Notes: generated by a model not told the origin, from the letters alone. DNA of 64,000 bases from Planctomycetota bacterium (GCA_029550925.1 JAKPGL010000030.1:27399-91398); one strand, 5' to 3'. Shown: positions 8,038-17,484, counted from the stretch's first letter. A program made the numbers and translations.

Positions 8038-9471
8038 ATGAGCGAACGCATTTGCCGACGCAGGTTTATTCGCACTTCCACGATTGCCGTAGCCGGTGCG
8101 GCGGCGGGGTTACGGGCGTTTCCCGCTCCGGCCTTTTTGGCCGATCCGGCGCCCAATAGCAAACTTCGTACGGCCGTCATTGGCTGCGCCAATCAGGGTA
8201 TGGTCAGTGTGGCCGGCGCGGTCAGCGAGCAATTGGTCGCCCTGGTGGATGTGGATGACAATCATCTGGCCCAAACCATGAAGGCCATCCAGCAAAACTG
8301 GCCTGAGGCGAAAGTCTCCGCCGTCCGACAATTTGCCGACTATCGCAAGATGTTTGACCAGATGCATCGGGAGATTGATGTGGTGTTTGTGGCCGCGCCG
8401 GATCATCATCATGCGCCGGCGGCCATGCGGGCCATTCGACTGGGCAAACACGTCTATGTGGAAAAGCCGTTGGCCCATTCGATCGAGGAAGTGCGGCGTT
8501 TGATGGAGGCCGCCCGGCAAGCCAAGGTGGTTACCCAAATGGGCAATCAAGGCCATAGCGGCGAGGGGCTGCGTCGGCTTTGCGAATATCTTCAGGCCGG
8601 GGCGATTGGCAACGTCCTGGAGACCTACAGTTGGGCGCCTACTGGCCGGGGCGGTGTGGGCGGGCGCCCGCCCGCGAAACCGGTCCCTCCGGGACTGCAC
8701 TGGGACGAGTGGATCGGCCCGGCCCGATACCGCGATTACCACGACGAGCTCCACCCCCAGCAATGGCGATCCTGGTGGGAGTTTGGCGACGGGTCGGTGG
8801 GCGACTGGGGGTGCCATAACCTGGACGGCCCCTTTACGGCGTTGGAGCTTGGTGCGCCGGAAAGCGTCGAATGTCTGGAGCAGTTCGGCGGTTCCGAGGA
8901 GCGATTTCCTCTGCGGAACGTGATCCGTTGGAACTTTCCGGCTCGGGGCGACAAACCGGCGGTGAAGGTGTATTGGTACGACGGGTATTTTGGGACAACC
9001 GGCTCGACCGCCCACGAAGAAGACGTGGAAAAACAGAATCGGCCGCCTATTGTGCTAGAGCTAGAGAAAAAATACGGTCGGCAACTGAAAACCGGCGGCA
9101 TCATCTTCGTCGGCGAAAAGGGCATCTTGCACTGCGGCAACTATGTGGGCAGTCCCCGGCTTATCCCGGAAGAGGCCCACAAGGCGTTTCCGCCGCCGCC
9201 CAAAAAGCTCCCCCGGGTCAAATCCTCGGATCGGCCTGGGGTGGGAGTGCATGTGGCCGACTTCCTTCGGGCCTGCAAAGAGGGCTATCAGCCAAGTTCT
9301 CACTTCGACGTAGCCGGTCCTTTGACCGAAATGGTCCTTTTGGGTTGTTTGGCGATCAAAGCTGGTCCCGGTAAAAAAGTTGTCTGGGACGCTACAAAAA
9401 TGGAGTGTTCCAACCTGCCGGAGCTGAACGCCCTGGTGCGGCGGCAGTACCGTCCCGGCTGGGAACTATAA
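8038..9471 (+). CDS. Gfo/Idh/MocA family oxidoreductase, Tat-exported
   Basis: 477 residues. The leader carries CRRRFIRTS followed by an Ala-rich hydrophobic stretch and an APAFLA region. The Rossmann motif is AVIGCANQG and the catalytic lysine motif VEKPLAHS. GDWGCHNLDGPFTALELG is the conserved segment of planctomycete secreted members. Expected to act outside the cytoplasm on sugar-type substrates with tightly held NAD(P); substrate unknown. AAGAGG precedes the ATG. Its stop overlaps the stop of the convergent DUF3754 gene by six bases. Confidence 0.9.
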   Translation: MSERICRRRFIRTSTIAVAGAAAGLRAFPAPAFLADPAPNSKLRTAVIGCANQGMVSVAGAVSEQLVALVDVDDNHLAQTMKAIQQNWPEAKVSAVRQFADYRKMFDQMHREIDVVFVAAPDHHHAPAAMRAIRLGKHVYVEKPLAHSIEEVRRLMEAARQAKVVTQMGNQGHSGEGLRRLCEYLQAGAIGNVLETYSWAPTGRGGVGGRPPAKPVPPGLHWDEWIGPARYRDYHDELHPQQWRSWWEFGDGSVGDWGCHNLDGPFTALELGAPESVECLEQFGGSEERFPLRNVIRWNFPARGDKPAVKVYWYDGYFGTTGSTAHEEDVEKQNRPPIVLELEKKYGRQLKTGGIIFVGEKGILHCGNYVGSPRLIPEEAHKAFPPPPKKLPRVKSSDRPGVGVHVADFLRACKEGYQPSSHFDVAGPLTEMVLLGCLAIKAGPGKKVVWDATKMECSNLPELNALVRRQYRPGWEL

Positions 9472-10860
9472 CCCTTGTTGGCGGTGCGGCGGCCAGGCCG
9501 CGTCGGCCAACCGGTCCGACGGGTTCGCCTCCAGCGGCTCATAATATGGAAACCGTTCGTCCCACCAGCAGTCCAACCGGCGCAATGCGCTCGGCAAATC
9601 ATAGACTTTCCAGATTTGCCTGGTTTGTCCTTCGGAAGGCTGATCGGACGTCGTGGACGCGGAACTGCTTCCTGGTGAAGACGCTTCTATTTGGGCGGCA
9701 GGCGTCGAGCTATCTGATTGGTGCTCCGCCGTCCGAACCACCGCCAACTGTTTGGCCGCCAGTTTCCCTAAGGCATCCTCAATCTCAAAATCCACATCGG
9801 GCAGTGAAAACTCCTGGGCCAGCCACTGCTCGATCCGGCGGTCCAATTCTTCGGCGGTGTAGTCGCGGTCCCGTTCCACATAAAGCAGATAATAGGCCAA
9901 GAGGGCCTCTTTAACCTCTTCGGCTTCGGACGTCTCGATCAGCCGGGCCAGGGCGCTTAGGTTATTGGCCAAGTTTTGATAATACAAGTTGTGCGTCAGA
10001 GTCTTCACATAGTGCTCTTTGCAGGAGAAAAACCCCCAGATGGCGCGGACCATTGCACTGAGGCAGCCAAAAACCACCGTGGCCACCACATAGGGCGAAA
10101 GCGTTACCGCCACCAGCAGTTTCCACAGCGGCGTAAATATCCCGCCCAAAGCGCCGGCGGCGATCATAGCCTGGTCCAGCGGTCGCATAAGGATTCGGAT
10201 ATTCGGCCAAGTCATCTTGAGATCGTCGATGACGATTTCCTTGAACAATTTCAGCAACACCCGATCGGCCTGTGTCGGATCGGTTTGCCGCACCAGCACC
10301 GCCACCCGAGCAAAAATCCACACCGGCGATCGTACGGGCCGCCAGAACGTCCGCCAGGAACACTCGGTCCGCATCTCTTGTCGGACCCCACGGTAATAGA
10401 CGTCAATCTCCTGGTACTGCCGGGGGTCGATTTTGACGGCCAAGCCCCATCGGCTTTTCGACTGCATACAGGCGGCCAATTGCTCCGGGGTGAGTTTCGT
10501 ATAGTTGCTTTTGGTCAGGAAAAACTCGACCCCCTCCCGAAGCCGATCAAAACGGGCGTCCCGATCCGCCTCGGTTTGCTCCTGGAAAGCCTCCATCCCC
10601 CGATCCGTCGGCGACGGCGGACGCAAAGGCAACGTATCCCGGTCCGGATTGAAAGGATCATAAAGGGCTTTCACGCGTTCGCCTTCGGAGAGGAATTCAA
10701 AATGGATGCGGGCCTGGAGCATCTCGGCCAAGGCGGCCAATTGCTCCCGCTCCTTGGCCGAGAGCCGATCGTCGGCCAACATCCGCTCCAAAAGCGTCGG
10801 CGCCTGCACCGGAATAAACCGTTCCCGCTCATTCAAAAACCCAAGCATCGGATGCTCCAT
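9466..10860 (-). CDS. DUF3754 (TMEM143-like) membrane protein
   Basis: 464 residues. The N-terminal half has the FLTKSNY...LTPEQLAACM pattern and an EIDVYYRGVRQE segment typical of the DUF3754/TMEM143 family. About residues 235-290 contain two hydrophobic stretches (MIAAGALGGIFTPLWKLLVAV and YVVATVVFGCLSAMVRAIWGFF) that should span the membrane. The C-terminal part is charged, with a DIDUF-like YTAEELDRRIEQWL helix and a low-complexity tail. Family function is unknown. GGAGG lies 3 nt before the track ATG at 10866 but 9 nt before the ATG at 10860, so the second start is preferred. No operon partner. Confidence 0.7.
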   Translation of the reverse strand: MEHPMLGFLNERERFIPVQAPTLLERMLADDRLSAKEREQLAALAEMLQARIHFEFLSEGERVKALYDPFNPDRDTLPLRPPSPTDRGMEAFQEQTEADRDARFDRLREGVEFFLTKSNYTKLTPEQLAACMQSKSRWGLAVKIDPRQYQEIDVYYRGVRQEMRTECSWRTFWRPVRSPVWIFARVAVLVRQTDPTQADRVLLKLFKEIVIDDLKMTWPNIRILMRPLDQAMIAAGALGGIFTPLWKLLVAVTLSPYVVATVVFGCLSAMVRAIWGFFSCKEHYVKTLTHNLYYQNLANNLSALARLIETSEAEEVKEALLAYYLLYVERDRDYTAEELDRRIEQWLAQEFSLPDVDFEIEDALGKLAAKQLAVVRTAEHQSDSSTPAAQIEASSPGSSSASTTSDQPSEGQTRQIWKVYDLPSALRRLDCWWDERFPYYEPLEANPSDRLADAAWPPHRQQGL

Positions 10861-10967
10861 TTCCATCGTCCTCCAGAGAGGACTTTTCCTCTGGGAATCG
10901 GATCGGCTTTTTATGGCGGCAGCACAACGCCGTAGTGGGAGGACTTTTCGGCAAGGCCCCTTGACGA

Positions 10968-12443
10968 TTACACTTCATCCGGCACAACAAACGGAGGCCG
11001 ATATTGCCGGGTGAGCAAGGCGGCGGCTTCTGCCGGGCCGTCCACAAAAGTTTCCTTTTCCGAATTAAACCTCAACCAAGGACCTAATCGGAGCGGCCAA
11101 ATCTTCATTCCAACCTTCGCCTCGTTCGCCACATGGCTTTCCAGGTGTTTCCGGAGGCTTTCCCATCGGGCCAGCACATCCTCGGCATGAGGGAGTTTTT
11201 CCACCGCCTTTCGGATCTCTTCGTTGGAGGCCGGTTGGCCAAGCCGATAAGAAATCTTGCCCAAGTGCGTCAGCGACGTAGAAGTATGGCCCTCGATAAT
11301 CGGCGCACTCAGATCGGCCGGATTCCGACTGCGAACCGCCCGGAGGAAATTGGCGAAATGGTCTTCGCCTTTCCCCTGGAGTTTTTGGATCACTTTGCCA
11401 TTTTTGTCGAAGACCCCGGCGGAACCCCATGTAGCCGCTAAATACCCTTCGGTTCCCCGAATCAACACCACGGCGTCGAAGGGCGGCTCCTCGGTTTTGA
11501 GATTACGAATCTCCTGGAGCAAGGTGATTTCCCCAAAATCATGGACGACAAGTTCTGAGTTGGGCGTCTGACCGGCGTCCTGGAAGTGCCGGGCGCCAAT
11601 CGTCAACACCCCTTGGCCTAGACCTTGGAGTCCGGTAATTTTCCGGGCCAAATCCACGGCGTGGATGCCGTTGTTGCCCAGCTCGCCGTTGCCGTAGTCC
11701 CAGAACCAATGCCAATCGTAGTGGAAATTTTTGCGTCGTAGAGGGATTTGAACCGGGGCCGGGCCGCACCAAAGATCGTAGTTGACCGACTGCGGGATCG
11801 GATACTCGCCGGGCGGTCCGATGGGGCCTCGCGGCCGATACATGAAACTGACGATCCAGTCGATTTTGCCCAGTTTACCTTCTCGGATATACTGGGCGGC
11901 GGCTTGGGCCGAGCCGGCCGATCGGTGCTGGGTGCCGGCCTGGCAAATCCGGCGGTATTTTTCCATGGCTTGGACCATACGTCGGCCTTCCCGGATATTG
12001 TGGCTTACGGGTTTTTCGACATAAACATCTTTACCCTTTTGCATGGCCCAAATGGCCGCCAGGGCGTGCCAATGGTCCGGCGTGGCAATGGAAACCACGT
12101 CCACCCGGGGATCGTCAAACACCTGGCGCATGTCTTCGACCAGCTTGGGCCTGGGGGTGATTTTCTCAGCTAGCGCCGGGCCAACCGCCCGATCGCAATC
12201 GCATAGATACAGAATCTGGCAATCCTTCCGAGCGGCAAAGATTTGGGCGTGAGCAGCACCTCGGCCGCGAACGCCGATCACCGCCACACCGAGCCGTTCG
12301 TTCGGACTGGAACTGCCCTCTGCTTTTGCGGGGCTAGCCTGCCGGGCCTCCGCAGCCAATAAAGCCCGCTGATGGGCCTCCCAGCCGACCACCGTCGCAA
12401 TCATCGACCGTTCCAAAAATTCCCGCCGAGTGAGTGTAGTCAT
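10968..12443 (-). CDS. Gfo/Idh/MocA family oxidoreductase, Tat-exported
   Basis: 491 residues. A twin-arginine-type leader (TRREFLERS) precedes a Rossmann motif (GVAVIGVRGRG) and the VEKPVSHN motif bearing the catalytic lysine. GELGNNGIHAVDLARKITG is the active-site-side segment. The C-terminal ~90 residues carry a KIWPLRLGPWLRFN stretch found in longer secreted relatives. Expected nicotinamide-dependent sugar oxidoreductase; substrate unknown. GGAGG lies nine bases before the ATG. It is divergent from the next Gfo/Idh/MocA gene, with a 250-bp shared upstream region that may hold both promoters. Confidence 0.9.
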   Translation of the reverse strand: MTTLTRREFLERSMIATVVGWEAHQRALLAAEARQASPAKAEGSSSPNERLGVAVIGVRGRGAAHAQIFAARKDCQILYLCDCDRAVGPALAEKITPRPKLVEDMRQVFDDPRVDVVSIATPDHWHALAAIWAMQKGKDVYVEKPVSHNIREGRRMVQAMEKYRRICQAGTQHRSAGSAQAAAQYIREGKLGKIDWIVSFMYRPRGPIGPPGEYPIPQSVNYDLWCGPAPVQIPLRRKNFHYDWHWFWDYGNGELGNNGIHAVDLARKITGLQGLGQGVLTIGARHFQDAGQTPNSELVVHDFGEITLLQEIRNLKTEEPPFDAVVLIRGTEGYLAATWGSAGVFDKNGKVIQKLQGKGEDHFANFLRAVRSRNPADLSAPIIEGHTSTSLTHLGKISYRLGQPASNEEIRKAVEKLPHAEDVLARWESLRKHLESHVANEAKVGMKIWPLRLGPWLRFNSEKETFVDGPAEAAALLTRQYRPPFVVPDEV

Positions 12444-12693
12444 GAGTATTGTCCTCCCTAAAAAATAGAAATCCTGTCCAGCTTCTATGCTTTCTTTCTA
12501 CTGTGTTGGAATGTCGATAGCAACCTCGGCTAGGGCGGCTACATCTTTTTCGGGCAATACCAACAATTTATAGTTCCCCCCATGGTTTTCCACCGAGTGG
12601 TTGACACGCCATTCTGCTTCCTTCAAGATAATAGCGTCAGGCAGCGTCGAAAAGCAGGTGTCCCTCCACCCTCCACTTGAAAAGGAGAATGTT

Positions 12694-14103
12694 ATGAACA
12701 AAAAATCTCTAGCCCGAAGTCGATTGCTTGCTTCGAAAGCATCCCACCAGGATCGGCAAATCAGCGGGTTTTCCCGCCGGGGGTTTTTGAAAGGTGCTGG
12801 GCTATTGGGTGGGACGGCTTTGGTAACCGGCCTGGCCCGGCAGTGCCACGCTGCGGAGCGATCGACGATCAAGCTGGCCCTGATCGGCTGCGGCGGGCGG
12901 GGGACCGGCGCAGTGGCCGATGCGTTTGCGGCGGCGGCCGCGCTGGAACTTGGGCCAATCAAACTCTTTGCTATGGCCGACATCTTTGAACACAAAATCC
13001 AGACCAGCTATAAACATCTCAGCACCGGCTTTGCGGCCCAAGTGGATGTGCCGCCGGAACGGCAATTTCTGGGGTTCGATGCGTACCGGAAGGCGATGGA
13101 TTGCCTCCAGCCCGGCGACATTGTTATCTTGACCACTTCGTCGGTGTTCCGTCCGCTTCATTTTGAATATGCCGTCCAAAAGGGCCTCCACGTATTTATG
13201 GAGAAATCGTTTGCGGTCGATGCGCCGGGCACGCGCCGATTGCTCCGGGCAGCTGAGGAATCGGAAAAGAAGGGCCTGAAGGTAGGCTGTGGGTTTATGT
13301 GGCGCCATTCGGCGGCCCGGCAGGAAGTCGTAAAACGCATTTGGGATGGGGCCATTGGCGAAGTGCATACGCTGCGGATTTACCGAGTACACGGGCCGGT
13401 CCATTGTCCCAAACTGCCGCCGGGCGTCAATGAAATAATGTTCCAGCTCCAGCATCCGGTCTGTTTCAACTGGGTAACCGGCGGGTTTTTTATCGACTGG
13501 CATTGCCATAACGTGGATCAAGCCTGCTGGGTGAAACAGGATATGTGGCCGGTCTCGGCCCAGGCCATGGGAGGCCGATGCTATCCGGAAGCCGGCAACC
13601 TGTTTGATCACTATTGTGTGGAATACACCTTTGCCGACGGGGCGAAACTGTTCGCCTTCTCCCGGCACATGAACAATTGCTGGCAGACCTATGCGGACTA
13701 CGCCCACGGGAGCAAAGGGTCGGCGGTGATCATGGAGAGCCTGGCTGCCCCGAAACCCCGCATCTACAAAAGCCAACGCATGGTCCCCGAAGAGATCGTC
13801 TGGCAGTATAAAGAGCCGGACTGCAATCCCTACCATGAGGAATGGAAAGTGCTTCTGTCGGCCATTCGGCAGGACAAGCCCCACAACGAGGCCCGGCGGG
13901 CGGGGTTGGCCAACATGGCCACGCTTCTGGGCCGAATGGCCGCCCACACCGGCCAACTGGTTACCTGGGACGAGGCGATGAACTCGCAGTTTGAATTGGT
14001 ATCGAACATCGACCAGATGACGTTCGACACGCCGCCACCCATCAAAGCCGGGCCGGACGGAACCTACGAAGCCCCGCTGCCAGGTGTGTGGAAGGAAATT
14101 TAA
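12694..14103 (+). CDS. Gfo/Idh/MocA family oxidoreductase, Tat-exported, EKS variant
   Basis: 469 residues from the ATG preceded by AAAGGAG; the track ORF begins 31 codons earlier without a ribosome site. The leader has SRRGFLKGAG and a hydrophobic core. A Rossmann motif follows (LALIGCGGRGTG). The family motif EKP is replaced by EKS (VFMEKSFAVD); the catalytic lysine is kept but the proline is lost. The substrate region is GGFFIDWHCHNVDQACWVK. This subfamily is common in secreted planctomycete sets. Divergent from the neighbouring paralogue, so the pair could be co-regulated. Confidence 0.88.
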   Translation: MNKKSLARSRLLASKASHQDRQISGFSRRGFLKGAGLLGGTALVTGLARQCHAAERSTIKLALIGCGGRGTGAVADAFAAAAALELGPIKLFAMADIFEHKIQTSYKHLSTGFAAQVDVPPERQFLGFDAYRKAMDCLQPGDIVILTTSSVFRPLHFEYAVQKGLHVFMEKSFAVDAPGTRRLLRAAEESEKKGLKVGCGFMWRHSAARQEVVKRIWDGAIGEVHTLRIYRVHGPVHCPKLPPGVNEIMFQLQHPVCFNWVTGGFFIDWHCHNVDQACWVKQDMWPVSAQAMGGRCYPEAGNLFDHYCVEYTFADGAKLFAFSRHMNNCWQTYADYAHGSKGSAVIMESLAAPKPRIYKSQRMVPEEIVWQYKEPDCNPYHEEWKVLLSAIRQDKPHNEARRAGLANMATLLGRMAAHTGQLVTWDEAMNSQFELVSNIDQMTFDTPPPIKAGPDGTYEAPLPGVWKEI

Positions 14104-14117
14104 GGGACGCCTTGTCC

Positions 14118-14140
14118 CCGCCCCCCCTGCCGGGGGGCGG
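14118..14140. terminator. GC-rich hairpin after oxidoreductase gene
   Basis: CCGCCCCCC and GGGGGGCGG form a perfect 9-bp stem around a 5-base loop, 15 bases after the stop codon. No T-tract follows, so classical intrinsic termination is uncertain. Confidence 0.4.
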
Positions 14141-14196
14141 CTGGTCGTCCTAGAAAGCCGTGGAGAGACCAACGCGCGGTGGGGGAGATATTCTGT

Positions 14197-14270
14197 TGTA
14201 ACCCCTTTTGTTAGACTGGTTCCACTGTCCCGGTAGGACAACCATTTACCGTTTAACAGACGGGATTACA
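14197..14270. repeat. 74-bp imperfect inverted repeat
   Basis: TGTAACCCCTTTTGTTAGAC at the left is matched by the inverse of GTTTAACAGACGGGATTACA at the right, about 75% paired, with a second nested pairing inside. It could be a tiny mobile element, a degenerate hairpin or a structured transcript end. Confidence 0.4.
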
Positions 14271-14323
14271 TCCGAGGGGGGTCAATATCTCCTCAGGGGC
14301 ATTCTCCGGCATCTAGGAGATTC

Positions 14324-14475
14324 GTAACCCTTTAGCCGAATGCAGTCCTTGTCATTCTTTCGCAAGCAGAAATCCAGGTCTTTCAAGAGTTTTTGTTTTT
14401 CTGGATTCCCGCTTTTGCGGGAATGACAATGCTGGGTATAAAATAAGCCTCCTTTGCATTCGGCTAAAATGTTAC
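14324..14475. repeat. MITE-like element copy D with 8-bp target duplication
   Basis: Ends GTAACCCTTTAGCCGAATGCA and TGCATTCGGCTAAAATGTTAC. GGAGATTC is repeated exactly on both sides (14316-14323 and 14476-14483). The 152-bp core differs from copies A-C and contains TGGATTCCCGCTTTTGCGGGAATGACAA, a short hairpin module seen in several intergenic regions here. Confidence 0.85.
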
Positions 14476-14486
14476 GGAGATTCAAC

Positions 14487-14515
14487 TTGACATATCCTAG
14501 GGCGGCAAGTAGGTT
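14487..14515 (+). promoter_or_regulatory. Possible sigma70-type promoter abutting MITE copy D
   Basis: TTGACA (14487-14492), a 17-base spacer, and TAGGTT (14510-14515), which keeps the three most conserved -10 positions. It begins four bases after the target duplication of copy D and precedes the HEAT-repeat gene. Confidence 0.4.
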
Positions 14516-14576
14516 TATGGAGATAAAGGGAGATTTTTTTCGTTAGCTTTTGAGCATTGGCAAGGTATTTCTATCT

Positions 14577-16109
14577 ATGAACGGGATGAACTTCTTGAAA
14601 AGCAATCAGAGCAGGTGGGTGTTTGTCGCTTTATTGGTAGGAGGGGTTTGGTTGGGATGCTTCGCCGAGGGCGAATGTCCATCCGGTTGGGCGGCGGAAG
14701 CGAAGGCCCCGGCCTCAAAGGCGGCTCCGGAAGCCGATGTCCCGGATATGCCTGCCGAAGGAGAAAAACCGGCGGTAAAAGAATCCGATCCTTCCAAGCC
14801 GGAAGTCCCTGCTCCAAAATCGGCGAAACAGCCTACCGAAAAGGGGGCTGAGAAACCGTCGGCGCCCGTCTCGAAGGAGAAGGAGAAAGACCTGCCGGAA
14901 TCGAAGCCTGCGGAGAAGACGCCGGAGGCCCCGAAGCCGAAAGGCCCCTCTACAGAACTTGGCACGCCCCCTGGCAAGGAGAAAGCCCCGACGCCGGTCC
15001 TCGAATGGCCGGTCAATGAAGAGCAGCGCAAATATCGTTCGGAAGTGCCCAAGATGTTACGCGGTGGTACATTGAACGCCGAACAGGTCAAATTGCTCAC
15101 CGAGTATTACACCCAATATGGGCTGGCCCGGTGGACTGTGGAGGCCAATCGGGCGGATGTGCGAAAATTTCGAGAGGAATTGCTCCGGGAACTGCGAGAG
15201 GCGGAAAACCCCGCCCATGACCAGGCGTTGAAGATCGTGATGGACCTTTTGGTCAAAATGGCCGAAGGCAATCACGCCCCTGTCGCAAGGGTCAATGCGG
15301 TGTTGGCCCTGGGCGAATTGAATCGGGTGGAGCCGAAGCCCACAAAGCCTGCAGAACCATTGCCGGAGATGCAGCCGATTCTGTTACGTTTTTTGCAAAA
15401 TCCTGACACACCGGATGCGCTTCGGGTGGCTGCCTTGGTGGGGGTGCGCCGTCATGTGGAGTTGGGGGCGGTGGCCGAGCCTGTGAAACTTCAAACGGCG
15501 ACCCTCTTAGCCGGCATGGTCCAGCAACGGACGCCTTCCGGAAAATCGGCTGCCGCACACACTTGGCTTCGCGTGCAGGCGATGGAAGTGCTGGAACTCC
15601 TGAAAACTCCCGGCCCCAATGGCCAGGTTGCTCAGGTTTTAATCGAAGTGTTGGCCGATACCACCAATCCCTTAGGAGTTCGAGCGTCGGCGGCACGAGC
15701 ACTCGGAAACCTAGATTACAGTCAAGGCTTCCCCGGCGATCTGAGTAAGACGCTGCGCGAAATAGGACAAACAGCCCTGGACGCCTTGGATACGGAACTG
15801 GAGACATATAAAAAGGAGAAAAAGTTGGTTGCCCGTCGGCTCCAGACCCATTTAATCGGAGTATATAACGGATTGAGCGGGTTACAGAAGGTAGCCTCTT
15901 CATCGCCCGACGCCGCTGCCCTCCACCAGAAAATCCTCGACGCCGTGCGCGCTTGTCTGCTGCCGTTTGAGAACCCAAAACTCCGCGACACCGACGGCAA
16001 GCTCCTGGAAGCCGATGTGGTTCAAGAGTTAATGAAGCATAAAGGGACCCTTACCAGCGCTGTTTCTGCTCCCGTGGCCTCTCCGTCTCCCGCTCAAAAA
16101 ACAAAGTAA
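14577..16109 (+). CDS. Secreted HEAT-repeat-like protein with Lys/Pro-rich linker
   Basis: 510 residues from the chosen ATG; the track start at 14550 is a TTG with no ribosome site, and a further ATG follows at 14586. The N-terminus has a hydrophobic signal (WVFVALLVGGVWLGC), possibly a weak lipobox. About residues 35-145 are Ala/Pro/Lys/Glu-rich and look disordered. The remainder is alpha-helical with HEAT-like repeats (ARVNAVLALGELNRV, DALRVAALVGVRRHVELG, LGVRASAARALGNL). Such proteins usually act as protein-binding scaffolds; no enzyme motif is seen. Its TAA stop lies within a MITE-like end (GTAACATTTTCGCCGAAGGA), so the present C-terminus may have been set by an insertion. Confidence 0.65.
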   Translation: MNGMNFLKSNQSRWVFVALLVGGVWLGCFAEGECPSGWAAEAKAPASKAAPEADVPDMPAEGEKPAVKESDPSKPEVPAPKSAKQPTEKGAEKPSAPVSKEKEKDLPESKPAEKTPEAPKPKGPSTELGTPPGKEKAPTPVLEWPVNEEQRKYRSEVPKMLRGGTLNAEQVKLLTEYYTQYGLARWTVEANRADVRKFREELLRELREAENPAHDQALKIVMDLLVKMAEGNHAPVARVNAVLALGELNRVEPKPTKPAEPLPEMQPILLRFLQNPDTPDALRVAALVGVRRHVELGAVAEPVKLQTATLLAGMVQQRTPSGKSAAAHTWLRVQAMEVLELLKTPGPNGQVAQVLIEVLADTTNPLGVRASAARALGNLDYSQGFPGDLSKTLREIGQTALDALDTELETYKKEKKLVARRLQTHLIGVYNGLSGLQKVASSSPDAAALHQKILDAVRACLLPFENPKLRDTDGKLLEADVVQELMKHKGTLTSAVSAPVASPSPAQKTK

Positions 16110-16126
16110 CATTTTCGCCGAAGGAC
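16106..16126. repeat. Single MITE-like end at a gene stop codon
   Basis: GTAACATTTTCGCCGAAGGA matches the left end of the MITE-like family. No partner end is found before the next gene, so it appears to be a decayed copy. Confidence 0.5.
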
Positions 16127-16212
16127 GCCGGCCTCTCATTCCTACGCACGTAGCAGGAATCCAGGTAACCATGAGGCCGCTACGGCTTCTCTTTTGCCGC
16201 TCCCAGGTTGCG

Positions 16213-17484
16213 ATGACGGAGTTTCCAAAGATTTTTCGTATCCGGCAGAGCTTTCCTGCTCCCCGGCTTGAGGATGTGGCCGGTGAGGTACATCGCCAAT
16301 TGAGTCGTCTGCCGCTCCATGAGCGCGTGCAGCCCGGCCAAACCGTGGCCATTACCGCCGGCAGCCGAGGTATTGCCAACTACCTGCAAATCCTTCAAGC
16401 GGTAGTGCAGCATTTCCACCAGCTCGGGGCGGCGCCATTTGTTACGCCCGCTATGGGCAGCCACGGCGGTGGCACTGCCGAAGGCCAGTTGGCCGTCTTG
16501 GCCTCTTATGGGATTACGCCGGAAACGGTCGGCTGTCCGATCCGCTCCAGTATGGAGACGGTCATCGTCTGCCAAACTCCGCTGGGGTTTCCTGTCTATT
16601 TTGATCGCCATGCCTTCCAGGCCGATCATGTCCTGGTGGTCAATCGCATTAAGCCGCATACCCGGTTTGTCGGCCCGATTGAGAGCGGTTTGATGAAGAT
16701 GTTGCTCATCGGTCTGGGCAAGGCCGAGGGCGCTAGAGTCTATCACGCCGCCATCGAGGATTATAGCTTTGCAGAAATTATTCAGGCGGTGGCCAACGAG
16801 GTGCTTCGTCGATGCCGGATACTGGGCGGCTTGGCCATCGTCGAAAACGCTTACGATCAAACGGCCCTGATCGAGGCGGTCCGGCCGGAGGAGTTTGCCG
16901 AGCGGGAACAACACTTGCTGGCTTTGGCCCGCCAGTGGATGGCCCGGTTGCCTTTTGAGGAAGTGGACCTGCTTTTGGTGGACGAAATCGGCAAAGAGAT
17001 CAGCGGAACCGGCATGGACACCAACGTCATAGGCCGAAAATTCGACGATCATAAAGCCGTCGAAGGCGAACGGCCGCGCGTGAAGCGGATCGCTGTGCGT
17101 CGGCTCAGCCGAGCCACCCATGGAAACGCCGTTGGACTGGGCATGGCGGAGTTCTGCCGATCGCACATTTTGGAAGAAATGGATGTAGCGGCTACCCGGC
17201 TGAACGCCCTGACGGCCAATCACATCACGGCTGCCATGCTCCCGCTGGACTATCCGACGGATGAGCAAATGCTTCGGGCGGCTCTGCAAACCATCGGCTT
17301 GCGCCCTCCTCAGGAGGCCCGACTCCTTTGGATCGAAAACACCTTACAACTGACCGAGGTGGAATGCGGGGCCGCCTACTGGACCGAAGCACAAAACCAC
17401 CCCCATCTCGAAATCCTCACTCCTCCACGCCCTCTACCCTGGGACGCTCAAGGCAACCTGCCCGATTTCCGTTGCCTGGCCTAA
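16213..17484 (+). CDS. LarA-like (DUF2088) racemase family protein
   Basis: 423 residues from the ATG at 16213; the track extends 14 codons further into repeat-like DNA. Segments GQTVAITAGSRGIANY, VTPAMGSHGGGTAEGQ and VVNRIKPHTRF belong to the nickel-pincer lactate racemase superfamily, in the branch typified by an ESGLMKMLLIGLGK motif. LarA enzymes racemise 2-hydroxyacids with a pincer cofactor linked to a lysine and coordinating histidines; SHGGG, KPH and later His residues are plausible ligands. No larB, larC or larE genes are nearby, so cofactor supply would come from elsewhere. Substrate unknown; cytosolic. Confidence 0.75.
   Translation: MTEFPKIFRIRQSFPAPRLEDVAGEVHRQLSRLPLHERVQPGQTVAITAGSRGIANYLQILQAVVQHFHQLGAAPFVTPAMGSHGGGTAEGQLAVLASYGITPETVGCPIRSSMETVIVCQTPLGFPVYFDRHAFQADHVLVVNRIKPHTRFVGPIESGLMKMLLIGLGKAEGARVYHAAIEDYSFAEIIQAVANEVLRRCRILGGLAIVENAYDQTALIEAVRPEEFAEREQHLLALARQWMARLPFEEVDLLLVDEIGKEISGTGMDTNVIGRKFDDHKAVEGERPRVKRIAVRRLSRATHGNAVGLGMAEFCRSHILEEMDVAATRLNALTANHITAAMLPLDYPTDEQMLRAALQTIGLRPPQEARLLWIENTLQLTEVECGAAYWTEAQNHPHLEILTPPRPLPWDAQGNLPDFRCLA

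Noticed and set aside
12802-14241. 479-residue minus-strand ORF opposite an oxidoreductase gene
   Set aside because: Antisense shadow of the Gfo/Idh/MocA gene; no recognisable motifs and it runs into intergenic repeat DNA.
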